A DNA stretch of 64,000 nucleotides from Nigrospora sphaerica. Taxonomy: Eukaryota > Ascomycota > Sordariomycetes > Amphisphaeriales > Apiosporaceae. Made by a program: the position numbers and the translations under genes. Location: assembly GCA_018287875.1 (NCBI GenBank), contig JAGVVL010000015.1, forward strand, positions 3,812,535 through 3,876,534. Reading direction: 5' to 3'. Positions 11,402 to 21,500 of this stretch are shown here, in pieces. Positions within the stretch are counted from its first letter, which is position 1, and every line of letters begins with the position of its first letter. Under the pieces are notes generated by a model that ran no database searches, was not told where the DNA came from, and was given only the letters and a program-made list of their open reading frames with translations.

Positions 11402-12876
11402 TTGCGTCACGCTGTCCACTCACCTTACCTGCTAACGTCAGCGCCAGCAACGTCAGCAACACCAACTCCGCCAACGCCAACACGAAATCGCACGATGCCA
11501 GGCGCGTCAGACGCGCCGAGCGCGTCCGCAACAGCCCCAGCGACCTCCAAGGTGTTTAGCAGGGTCCAGGTCCTGCATATGAAGTACGCTGAGCAGCGCA
11601 GCCACGCCGAGATAACTGCCTTGACCGGGATAACTGAGCGCACCATCCATCGCACGCTAAAAAGAGCCCAGGACCAGGGACTGGATCCACAGGCTGTTAC
11701 TATACCCTTTGTGGTTCAGCCAGCCTGGGTTGCAGATGCTCCTCGGAGCGGTCGGCCTTCGAAGCAAACTCCAGAGGTACGAGAGATTACCGAGCAGGCG
11801 ATCCAGAAAGACCGAATAGTAGGGAAAAGTCCGCCGAAGCCATCAGTCAGATGATTAATGAATGTACTGGCCAGGCAGTCTCAGAATCCACTATCTGGAG
11901 GATCCTTCGCCAAGCATTTTACCGCAAAACTAAGCCAACTCGCAAGCCAGGCCTAAACGCTGCGCAGAAGGCAGCGCGCCTGAAGTGGTGTCTAGACCAT
12001 GCAGAATGGACCCTTGAGGACTGGAAACGCGTTATCTGGACCGACGAGACGAGCGTCATCCTTGGCCAACGCCGTGGTGGATATCGCATATGGCGACGAT
12101 CTCACGAACGATTTAATAGGACATGTGTCCGACCAAGATGGAAAGGATATAGCGAGTTCATGTTCTGGGGATCGTTTTCGTGGGATAAAAAGGGCCCTTG
12201 CCATGTGTGGAAGCCTGAGACGCTGGCGGAGCGCACCGCAGCGCAAGTCGAAATCGATATCCTTAACATCGAAAACGAGCCTCGGTGTGAGGCGGAGTGG
12301 AACCACACCACCGGCATGGCTAGGCTTGGGCTTCGTGGCAAGGGCGGTAGGCGACCCGTCTGGCAATTCTCTGAGCGCACTGAAAAGCTGGTTAGGAAGA
12401 AGAACGGAACGGGCATCGACTGGTGGAGGTACCGGAAAGAGATCATTATTCCTAAGCTCATCCCCTTTGCCAAAGAGCTGCAAGCGGAGATTGGCAACCG
12501 AGGGGATGTCTTGGTTATGGAGGACGGTGCGCCATGTCACCGGCACTAGTTTTAAGGTAAAAACTATGCGGAGGCTGGTATCCAGCAGATGGAGTGGTGT
12601 GGTAACTCACCAGACCTTAACGCTATTGAACCCTGCTGGTTTTGGCTGAAGAGGAATACCACTCGCAAGGGAGCCCCTGAAAAGAAGGCTGAGGGCGTTG
12701 CCACCTATTTGGATTGGTGGGAGAAGCTCAGTCAGCAGAAAATCCAGACCTGGATCGAGGGTATCCCTCACCACATCCAGAAAGTTATCGAGCTCGAGGG
12801 AGGCAACGAATATAAGGAAGGCAGGCCTGCTGCAGCGAAAGGCCAGCCTTCGGCGGCTTGGCAGGACGTGGTTTAA
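11402..12876 (+). pseudogene. Tc1-like transposase, broken
   Basis: The N-terminal part has a helix-turn-helix region (HAEITALTGITERTIHRTL). The catalytic core has the first Asp in WTDET (about 12040), the second in VMEDGAPCH (about 12525), and a Glu in NSPDLNAIEPCW (about 12610-12640), as in Tc1/mariner DDE enzymes. A single-base frameshift near 11815 separates two parts of the frame, and in-frame TAG (12547) and TAA (12553) interrupt the catalytic domain just after the second Asp. The element ends were not found; its right flank abuts the pogo-like element that begins at about 12981. Confidence 0.8.
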
Positions 12877-13344
12877 GGTCTGGAGGATAGATAAGGCTAG
12901 ATTGGCGACGGAAAGGAGGCTGGGAATAGTTGGTCTTGGTGTTGCAGCTGGACTGGCTGCGTTGGTGTTAAGTTCAAGTACCCACTTTCGGGCACCCCCC
13001 ACTTTCGGGCACCCCAAAAACCAGCCACCTGATTTTGTACTCTCCTACGTCTTTCCCCCTTTTCTCTCCCGTGTTCGCTCCAATCTATCCTAAATTTCGC
13101 ATAGAGCCTCTGTTTATTACAATGAAGCAGTATTCCGAAGAAGACCTTCAACAAGCGCTTCAAGCTATATTAAGCGGCCAAACAATTAAGCGTGCCGCGA
13201 TCGAACATGGGATTCCAAGGTCAACACTTCAAAACCGAATTAAGGGTCAACAACCAAGATCAGAAGCCTTCTCCGACTTCCAGAGGCTTAGACCGGTCCA
13301 GGAAGAGTTACTTACAACCTGGATCCTAACCCAAGCTGCCCTAG

Positions 13345-13464
13345 TGTCACGGGATGACATCAGCACGCTAACCACTGAGCCAAAAGACTAGGTAGACTGG
13401 ATCGAAGATCCAGTCTATTAGCGTGACTTATATACTGGGAGAGGTTCCCAGCTAACCTCTCACA
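13345..13464 (-). repeat. Miniature element, first terminal repeat
   Basis: This is a 120-bp terminal direct repeat. It contains the hairpin TAGACTGGATC-GAA-GATCCAGTCTA (11-bp stem), a second inverted pair GAGAGGTT/AACCTCTC, and a terminal TGTCA/TGACA stem. Such structure is expected of a transcript with folded RNA ends. Confidence 0.9.
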
Positions 13465-13746
13465 TACCTTCCCTCTCCGCGCGCCGCTCGCCTTTCTCGT
13501 GAGACCCGTACGAGTGCGTTGCGTGCACCTTACCGGTAGAGCGACTAAGGCAGAGCAGAACATAAGGGCCTGGCCCCGAGGTGCGCGCGCGCCCTTCCAC
13601 GCCGGCGCACCTCTAAGCCCTGGATGGACCCAGGACCCTTGAGCCTTGAGGGGGAATTGAACCCAGACCTCTTTGGCTCCCTGCGGCGCGCCCGGGCGCA
13701 CTGCCAATCAGGGCGCGTGAGGGGCGCAGGTGTGATCCAGTCTACA

Positions 13747-13866
13747 TGTCACGGGATGACATCAGCACGCTAACCACTGAGCCAAAAGACTAGGTAGACT
13801 GGATCGAAGATCCAGTCTATTAGCGTGACTTATATACTGGGAGAGGTTCCCAGCTAACCTCTCACA
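13747..13866 (-). repeat. Miniature element, second terminal repeat
   Basis: By eye this repeat is identical to 13345-13464 over 120 bp, which argues for a recent insertion. It is followed directly by the CCTAG duplication. Confidence 0.9.
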
Positions 13867-14779
13867 CCTAGGGCTTCCGCCTTCACACGCCCAAGTTAAG
13901 GAGTTCGCCGAACGCATCCTTCGGGCTCAAGGCGACAGCGAGCCACTCGGAAAGAGGTGGCTGCAGGCCTTCCTACGCAGGAACCCAGCTGTACGGGTCC
14001 AGAAAAGCCGGTCTATCGACTCGCAGCGTGTTAATGGCGCCTCAGTCGAGGTAATTCGCTTATGGTTCCGATATCTTCAGCTGCCGGAGGTCCAGAGGGC
14101 GAAGCCGGCTAACCGCCATAACATGGATGAAGCAGGACTCCTAGAGGGTGCTGGATCGAACGGTCTAGTACTTGGAGGTTCGGAAAAACGCTCAGTCCGA
14201 AAGAAACAGCCTGGATCTCGTGCTTGGACGTCCTTCATTGAGTGCATCTCCGCTCAAGGACATGCCCTACCCCCCTTAGTCATTTTTAAGGGCAAGACGG
14301 TTCAACAGCAATGGTTCCCGCTTAATTTAAGCCAATTCAAAGGCTGGCAGTTCACTGCAACCGAAAACGGATGGATCACAGATCAAACAGCGCTCGAGTG
14401 GCTCAAGAAGGTCTTTATCCCGAATACCACCCCCGAGGACCCTTCCGAGTACCGCCTACTCGTTATGGACGGCCATGGTAGCCATACAACAACTGATTTT
14501 ATGTTTCAGTGCTTCTCTCATCGGATTTACCTTCTCTTTTTGCCCCCTCATACCTCTCATGTCCTCCAACCTCTCGATTTAGCCGTTTTCAGTTCTTTAA
14601 AATCGGCGTACCGGAAAGAGCTCGGATTTCTGACTCAATTAACGGACTCAACGGTAGTTGGCAAGCGAAATTTTCTTGCCTGCTACCAGAAGGCTCGCTT
14701 AGCTAGTCTTACCGGTCAGAATATCCGGAATGGGTGGAAAGCCGCCGGTCTCTGGCCGGTGAGTATAGCTAAGCCGCTT

Positions 14780-15028
14780 CTCAGTCGGAATTTAGTTCAA
14801 AATGCACACCAAACAACACCCAGCACAACAGAATCGAAGCAATCCCACTTGAATGGAGTTTTCTTAACACCTAAAAAGAGATCCGGTACCTCTATAATGG
14901 TTTGGTCTACTCCAAAGAAGACGTCGGACTTCAAGGACCAAGTACAGCTTTCGAACCAGCTAGCGGAACACTCAACCACTCAACGGCTACTATTCCGGAA
15001 GATTCAAAAGGCCTTTGATGAGAAGAAT
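14780..15028 (+). repeat. Duplicated transposase segment, first copy
   Basis: It starts CTCAGTCGGAATTTAG and ends AGAAGAAT. It recurs at 15375-15628 with several substitutions, for example in the stretch after CCCACTT and at the ATAATGG/ATAGTGG site. The differences show that the two came from two related elements, not from one very recent duplication. Confidence 0.9.
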
Positions 15029-15374
15029 TGTTACAGGTTGGGACCTGGGAGATAGGCTCAGGCGCACCTGGCCTGAGCGTCTCACGAACCCCTCATATGT
15101 GGCTCCGAGTAGGTCTCTCCATTCGAACGCCAGGCTAGTGGTCAAGACCTAGGAGGGGGGGAGCTGAGCAAGCGATCCGAACGTTCCGATCCGAACGTTC
15201 CGATCCGAACGTTCCGGTCCGAACGTTCCTATCCGAACGTTCCGGTCCAGTCTCGCAAGATTTAACGAGACGCTGCGCCCGGCCTCCTGAAGACGGTTCT
15301 CTTCTCTCTTTCCCATCTAGAAAATAAACAGCATTTGGCCCCTTCGATAGTGCTTCAAGGCTCAGCCTCTCACA
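15029..15374 (+). repeat. Solo LTR, GAACGTTC-repeat family, no target duplication
   Basis: The 346-bp LTR begins TGTTACAGG and ends CCTCTCACA. It is the same family as 36752-37067. It contains five tandem 14-bp units GATCCGAACGTTCC (15174-15245), each with the palindrome GAACGTTC. The left flank is AGAAT and the right flank is CTCAG, so the usual 5-bp duplication is absent, unlike at the second copy. Confidence 0.92.
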
Positions 15375-15628
15375 CTCAGTCGGAATTTAGTTCAAAATGC
15401 ACACCAAACAACACCTAGCACGACAGAATCGAAGCAATCCCACTTAAACAGAGTCTTCTCAACACCTAAAAAGAGATCCGGTACCTCTATAGTGGTTTGG
15501 TCTACTCCAAAGAAGACGTCGGACTTCAAGGACCAAGTACAGCTTTCGAACCAGCTAGCGGAACACTCAACCACTCAACGGCTACTTTTCCGGAAGATTC
15601 AAAAGGCCTTTGATGAGAAAAATGTCCA
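15375..15628 (+). repeat. Duplicated transposase segment, second copy
   Basis: This is the second, diverged copy of 14780-15028. It runs on into the genuine C-terminus of the transposase (to 15857), so the right-hand part of the element derives from this copy. Confidence 0.9.
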
Positions 15629-15948
15629 ATTGGCTACTGCTCAAAGGCAGATTCAGGCTCTCGAAGCTAGAATTGAGACTATTAGACCAAGGAAGAGAAA
15701 GAAGGTGGATTTGAGCCCTAATTCGAAGTTCGCAAACATCGAAGACATCCACCAGGCTCAGTTAGTGGCTGGGGAGGCTAAAAGTAGTCTAGATGAAGAG
15801 AGCGATAGCGAAAGCCTAAGTGAGGCTGGTTCTTGTATCATGGTTATTATCAATTAAGAATATATAGTCGGTTGAAGTAATAAGATTGATTTTAATACGG
15901 TCAAGCTAAGGGTGGCCAAAAGTGGGGGGTGGCCAAATGGGGGTCACC

Positions 15949-17239
15949 TAACTTAACTCGTGCTATACTTACTGTATATTGGTAAGCTAGTGCTGAGATC
16001 TCTGATTTCTACCGCAAAAGAGATACAGCCATCCGCGAAATCAGTGTCCTCTGGTTTACTCTCTTATTTCTTATGCACAGAAGGTTTTAGCGCTTCTTGG
16101 CATTGACAAAGTACTGAACAAACAAAGTACGTACTCCCTGTAATGTTGTACTTTGAAAGAAACAACCCATATCTGGCTCTTACGACAGAAACAGTTCTAT
16201 GTCCGAATTCTAAAGTGCGCAGGGATGGATTACAGCGCTTTTTGTATAGTGAATTGACAGAAGGCTATGAATGGAACGTTTGAGAGGCATAATCTGATAT
16301 GTATCGAAAAGGTATCAGGTACCGACAATACATGGTCAGCGCCAAGAATGTACTTGGCAGAGCCTGACTACAAAATTGAAAGAGCAAACTAGAGGACAAT
16401 GATTTCGCGGATGGCTGTAAGTAAAAGCTTATGCAATTGATATGAAGAAAGTTCTGAAATATAAAACTTTTAGGCCATTTATACGTAGGGGCTTAGCGAG
16501 AATTACCCACCGGGTTGGCCATTCCGATCGATTGTTCTAAAATCCAACGAAGTGGCTGGAAGGATGCGTCTAGGTTAGCTATAGTACAGAAGATGGCACT
16601 TACCCAACGCGCTCCTCACTATCGCCAAAGTACTTTTAAGATAAGTAGGTGTGATGCAGTTTCTTTCCAACTGCTCTGTCAGCATGCCAGCAACGTCCGC
16701 CGAAATGAGGACTCCCTGTCTATCGGGGAGTGCGCCGGTGGAACCTACCCAATTGAGTAACAAGAGGAATCTTTGTCTTTGCAGGTCCCCTCTAAATGCG
16801 AGTCATTCAACATCCTAGGTCGTTTCAAGGCGCCTTGCCACCACCAAAATCGTAAGTCAACCATTCGTACTGTTTTTAAGGTTCAACAACGGTGTTACAA
16901 ATCGTAGAGTTTCGGTAAGTTAAATATTACCGTGTACTGGCTGGCGAAGTCGGACTCTACAGCCTCCCCGCGGCGCCGGCTGGAAATCTTCCTAGGTCAA
17001 TTGACTGAGGGAGAGCCGATGTAGAGACGCATTCTGCACGAAAGTGTAGCGAGGCGCCATTGCTGCGTCGCTATGTCGCTGCACCGGAGTTGTGCTGAGA
17101 CGGTCTGTGATGCGGGATTTTCGGGCGTCGCACGACCGAAATTTTTTCGCCCCCTCCAAACGCAGCAAGCAGCCTTGAAAATCGACACCGCGCGACGCCG
17201 GATCGACGACAAAATAGGCGCGCAGCGAAGGCCCTCGTC
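15949..17239. other. Spacer without a recognisable gene
   Basis: This stretch is between the pogo-like element and LINE copy 4. The first kilobase is AT-richer with only short frames. From about 16985 the GC content rises, and this part may belong to the LINE 5' region or to its target. I could not match it to another copy in the window. Confidence 0.45.
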
Positions 17240-18054
17240 TTTATAGAGGGATTTGGGTAAAAAAAACCATCCAACGTCGACTCGGTTCTCGAAGCGACGA
17301 CAGGACACCCTCGGCCCTGCCGAGCTCTGAGACGGCTTACAGTGAACAGCCGCGAGGGCATCGAACGAATACCTAAGTGGGCGTGGGTACGGAGTAATGG
17401 AAGTTGTTAAGAGCACGGGAACGGAGTCGTTAAGGCAATAGTGGCTACAGCTGGCCGCCTATGTCGCCCTTCGGGGTGACAGCGCACCGCTCCGGAGACG
17501 AACATATAGTGGATCAGGGCAGGTTAGTCGAGGCCTTACGGGGTACTATGCCGGCGTGGTGGTACCCCTTACCGAAGGCCTACGGCAAGACACGGTCGGC
17601 TCGCCGGCAGAGATGGCGGCGAGCAACGGGAAGCCGGTCTAGGGCTCGCCACCCTAGGACACCGGTGGGCCGTAGCATAGCACGACGACCGCGGGACCGG
17701 CAGAAGAACAGGGTAGCCCCTACGTCCCCTACTCGCACTAGGGTCGACTAAAGATGGAACCGGTTCGAGGACTTGCCGTGGAAGGGGATGAACAGCTGGA
17801 TTGGGCCAGCCCAGGGACCTGGAGACAAGGATGAGACGGACTGCCTTCGATTGTGCCAAAGGGCATCTTCTCTGTCGGAGTGTCGCTGGCGCAGGTGCTA
17901 TCCTGGGAGGCTGCAGGTCGAGGAGGTCGTGCTATGGCTCGAGAGGACGGATGCGCATGTCGGTGGTCCTAGAGAGGGATATGCCCTTGCGGGCTGCTTA
18001 AGGTGCAAACCTTCTATTCCCCACCTCTTTCTATGGAAAGCGCAGAGAACTAGA

Positions 18055-18538
18055 CCCGGGGGATAGGGGGCCATGCGAGCCTTTCGCTGAAGGAGCGCAG
18101 CTTAAGCAATGTTACCGCTGCTATCGATATGGACACATTGCCCGAGTCTGCCGCTATGCACGACGATGCGGGCTCTGCTCCTCGACTAAGCACGAGGAAA
18201 AAGAATGCCCGGAAACAGAGAACCAGAGCCGATATTGCTGTCCAGCATGCCGAGGACCACACACTGCGTGGTCTAAGGAGTGTCCAGTCCGCCAGGAGCA
18301 GGTCCAGATCGCTAAGGCTGCTTATGCCACGAGACCGAAGGGATTCGCACTGCCCTCACAAGAACCCCCTAAGCCAACAGCCGAAGACTGGCAGACAGTA
18401 CAGCCGCGGAAGCGTCGAGCAACCAGCTGCCATACTAGAAGCACTGGCAGAGCCCGCAGCAGAGGCCACGAAGAGACAGACGACATGGACATCGAAACGC
18501 CGGAGTTAACACTGGATAGCATCCACGCTCGACCATGA
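18055..18538 (+). pseudogene. LINE ORF1 remnant with CCHC zinc knuckles
   Basis: From about 18108 the frame encodes CYRCYRYGHIARVC, then CGLCSSTKHEEKEC and CPACRGPHTAWSKEC, three cysteine-rich knuckles of a Gag-like nucleic-acid-binding protein, and stops at TGA 18536-18538. The N-terminal part of ORF1, seen on the minus strand at 27881-28437, is missing. The 5' UTR is joined almost directly to the knuckle region near 18046-18056, so there is an internal deletion. The stop overlaps the ORF2 start as ATGA, which suggests termination-reinitiation for ORF2. Confidence 0.8.
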
Positions 18539-21500
18539 CAGCGCTAAGGATCCTACACTGGAACACGCAGAAAAGCAAGAAAGCACAGATCCCGGCAGTT
18601 GATGCCATCTCCGAAGAGTACGACGTCCTGGCTATCCAAGAGCCCTGGCGAAACCCAAATATGCCGACCACCTACTGCCCGAGATCCTCTCCGTACCACC
18701 TACTTTACGCGATCGAGGGAGGTAGGGCATGCATCTACATTAATAGGAAGTACACCCCAGCGCAGTGGACATACGAGGCGCAGCCAGATAAGTGTCGTAT
18801 CACAATCCGACTACCAGACGGTCCCATAACGGTTATCTGCATATACTCGCCTCCCCCTGGGTCCACCAGCAGATCGGACCTGCCAGCTATCGAAGCCCTC
18901 TATGCCGAACCCCAGCCAAGACGAACAGTCCTCGTGGGAGACTTTAACGTCCACCACCCTGTTTGGGGAGGATACAACGTTCGACCCCATAGGGCAGCTA
19001 ATAAGCTGCTCCAGCTAGCAGAATCCTGGAGACTCCAGCTGATCACACCCCCTGGAACACCGACATGGACTCGAAGAGGGTGCATGGACTCCACGATCGA
19101 CTTAGCGTGGGCCACGGACGATCTCCGAGCTGCCTACGACGGGTACGCCCCATTTGCTGGATCCGATCACCTCGCCCAGGTGATACGCGTGGCTGGACCC
19201 CATACAGACCGCCAAGACAGGCCACGACACAGCTGGAAAACAGCTGACTATGACCAGGCGAAGGCAGAAGCGGCACACCTACCACAGCCAGGGCGACTCG
19301 AGACACCAGAAGAAATCGATAGCTACACTGAAACGTTAACTAAGGAATTAACTCGGATAGCCGACTTAGTAGCCCCCCTCCGCTACTCTAAAAGGAGAGG
19401 CAAAGCCTGGTGGAACCGCGAGACAGAAGAAGCTATAGAGAAGGAGCGAAGAGCCCAGCGGATATGGCTTTCCGACAGGACGGACGTAGCTTGGCGAGCC
19501 CTCCGGCAGTCAACTCTCTTAAAGAAGAAAGCAATCCGAGAAGCCAAGACGGCGTCCTGGAGACATATTCTCCACGAGGCCTCTAGCCAGCCAGCTGGCG
19601 TCTGGAATATTGCGAGATGGGCAAGAACGGAAGGAGCAGCACCGCCGTTACCCCCGGCAGTCCCTACACTCTACACACCGCGTGGCGAAGCAACGACCCA
19701 TAAGGAGAAAACAGAGGCCTTCCGAGAGAGGTTCTATCCCCTCCCTAAGGCTACGTACACCGGCTTCCGAACAACGAACCGGCTTGCAGCGCCTCTCGAT
19801 ATGGACAGCAAGGTGACAGCAGAACAAGTCCAAGACGTCCTTACTAAGGCAGGCCAGTGGAAGGCACCTGGACCAGACCAGCTTCCGAACGGATTCCTTA
19901 AACGCTTAGGAAAGCCCCTCTTCCAGGCCTTGGCCTCCCTAGCGGAAGCGTGCTGGCATATAGGATACTATCCAAGAGCGTTCCGGAAAGCAGTCACCGT
20001 TATCCTCCGGAAGCCAGGAAAGCAGCCAAACGAGTACCACCAAGCCGGCGGATGGAGACCTATCGCGCTGCTTAACACTATAGGGAAAGCGATCGAGAGC
20101 CTACTAGCGCAACGGCTAGCTAGCTTTGCCGAAGAGAATGGACTGCTCCCGGACGAACAGATGGGCAACTGGAAAGGCCGCTCTACGGAAACGGCCTTAC
20201 GGTTGCTAACGGACCTAGTCCGCACAGCCTGGAAACATGGAGGTGCAGCAACCCTCCTATCGCTGGATATCTCAGGCGCTTTCGACTCCGTCGACCATGG
20301 AAGGCTCCTCGCTAACCTACGAGCGCTGAGGGTCCCTATATGGACTATCAGCTGGATCCGAAGCTTCTTATCTAACCGGTCCACCACGCTATTCTTCGAC
20401 GGCCAGGAATCGGACGAGATCCCAGTCCCGGCAGGCGTCCCGCAGGGCTCACCCTTATCGCCTATCCTCTTCTGCCTCTATACAGCCGGTCTCTATAAGG
20501 CTCTCCGCGCCGTCCCAGGGATAGCTACTATAGCCTTCGCAGACGACACGAACCTCGTGGGCTTCGGTTTAGACCCCGAGCAGACCTGCGAGCGGCTAGA
20601 AGCCGCTCACAGGATCTGTAAGGAATGGGCAATCAGCCACGGCATGACCTTCGCAGTACAGAAATATCACCTAGTCCACTTTTCTCGAAGACGGAAAGGT
20701 CCGGACACAAAGATAGCCTTAGAAGGCCACGAAATCGAACCAGAAGACTCCTGCCGCGTCCTTGGCATCCAGGTGGATAGACGTCTCCGCTGGGACGTCC
20801 ACATCCAGTCGATATCGAAGAAGATGGCGACGCAGGTTTACGCTCTAAACCGGATAGCCGGCTCGACGTGGGGCGCATCTCTCCAACGAGCCCGCCAAGT
20901 CTATACAGCCGTCGTACGGTCTGCGATAGGCTATGGAGCTTCAGAGTGGCACCGCCAGATCTCGAAATGTCGCGCTAAGGCGACCCCTGAAGTAGAGATT
21001 CAGGGTCTACAGGTCACCTGACCTCACCAATCAGCGACTAGAGGGCTTGCAAGGGGTGCCCTCCACTCTCTCTAACTGTATTTAACCAGGTCTTCAGTCC
21101 GGGTCTCACTTAGAAGGCTCGGGGGCGAATTCTACATTCCTTATCTGACCTATACCTCCGATCTCCTGCAAGCGTGACAGGTTATGAGCCCGGAGCGCTG
21201 CTGCAAAGCTGCACTCTATCACGTACACAGGACGGTCTTTCTCTCTCTCTCTCTCTCTCTCTTATCCCAGTCATTCTCTCTCGAAACTTATCAGGATGCA
21301 GTCCGAGGACTCGATCCCGTCAGACACCAAGCTGAAGGACCGGAACTCCTTTCCAGCTTGGTATACTGCCCTCAAATTCCATGCTACCAACCGTGAGATC
21401 TGGCACCTCATCGACCCTGAAGGTCCAGACCAAACGAGACCGAACCTCAGCTCGCAAGTCCCAACGCGAGAATCGGCCCGTCGCACTCTCCAAGCAGTCC

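Larger units (their letters stand above)
13345..13866 (-). mobile_element. Miniature LTR element (TRIM-like) with tRNA-like boxes
   Basis: Two 120-bp direct repeats (13345-13464 and 13747-13866), which look identical, start TGTCAC and end CTCACA. They enclose 282 bp and are flanked by a perfect 5-bp duplication CCTAG (13340-13344 and 13867-13871). There is no coding capacity. On the minus strand the repeat holds TATATAAG and the string TTGGCTCAGTGGTTAGCG, which matches the A box and D arm of a tRNA. The internal part holds a B-box-like GGGTTCAATTCC on the minus strand (13650-13664), and GGTAGAGCG on the plus strand near 13535. It looks like a young non-autonomous retroelement. The strand is my inference from the boxes. 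Confidence 0.85.
13122..15857 (+). pseudogene. Pogo-like DDE transposase, interrupted by two LTR insertions
   Basis: From ATG 13122 the frame encodes a Psq-type helix-turn-helix (QTIKRAAIEHGIPRSTLQNR), then a CENP-B-type second DNA-binding domain split by the miniature element. Skipping 13345-13871 keeps the frame, so this insertion is clean. The DDE domain follows, with Asp in NMDEAG (about 14125), Asp in VMDGHGSH (about 14470) and Asp in LQPLDLAVF (about 14575), so a DDD triad. The C-terminus is a coiled coil with a basic PRKRKK patch and an acidic tail. The coding block 14780-15028 is repeated with substitutions at 15375-15628, on the far side of the solo LTR, so the gene is not functional as it stands. 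Confidence 0.85.
12981..15948 (+). mobile_element. Pogo/Fot1-like DNA transposon, hybrid and interrupted
   Basis: The ends carry imperfect terminal inverted repeats built from a doubled unit: CCCACTTTCGGGCACC twice at the left, and its complement-like CCACTTTTGGCCACC and CCCATTTGGCCACC at the right on the minus strand. The left end follows a TA and a TA lies at 15949-15950. It carries one transposase gene. A 522-bp miniature LTR element (13345-13866) and a solo LTR (15029-15374) are embedded, and about 250 bp of the transposase is present on both sides of the solo LTR. The exact outer boundaries are uncertain by a few bases. Confidence 0.8.

Noticed and set aside
13526..13710. A functional tRNA gene inside the miniature element
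   Set aside because: A- and B-box-like strings are present, but I could not fold a full cloverleaf with paired acceptor and T stems, so I report only tRNA-like boxes.
13340..13871. CRISPR-like or tandem-duplication reading of the two 120-bp repeats
   Set aside because: There are only two repeats, they have TG...CA ends and an exact 5-bp target duplication; an LTR-type element explains all of it.
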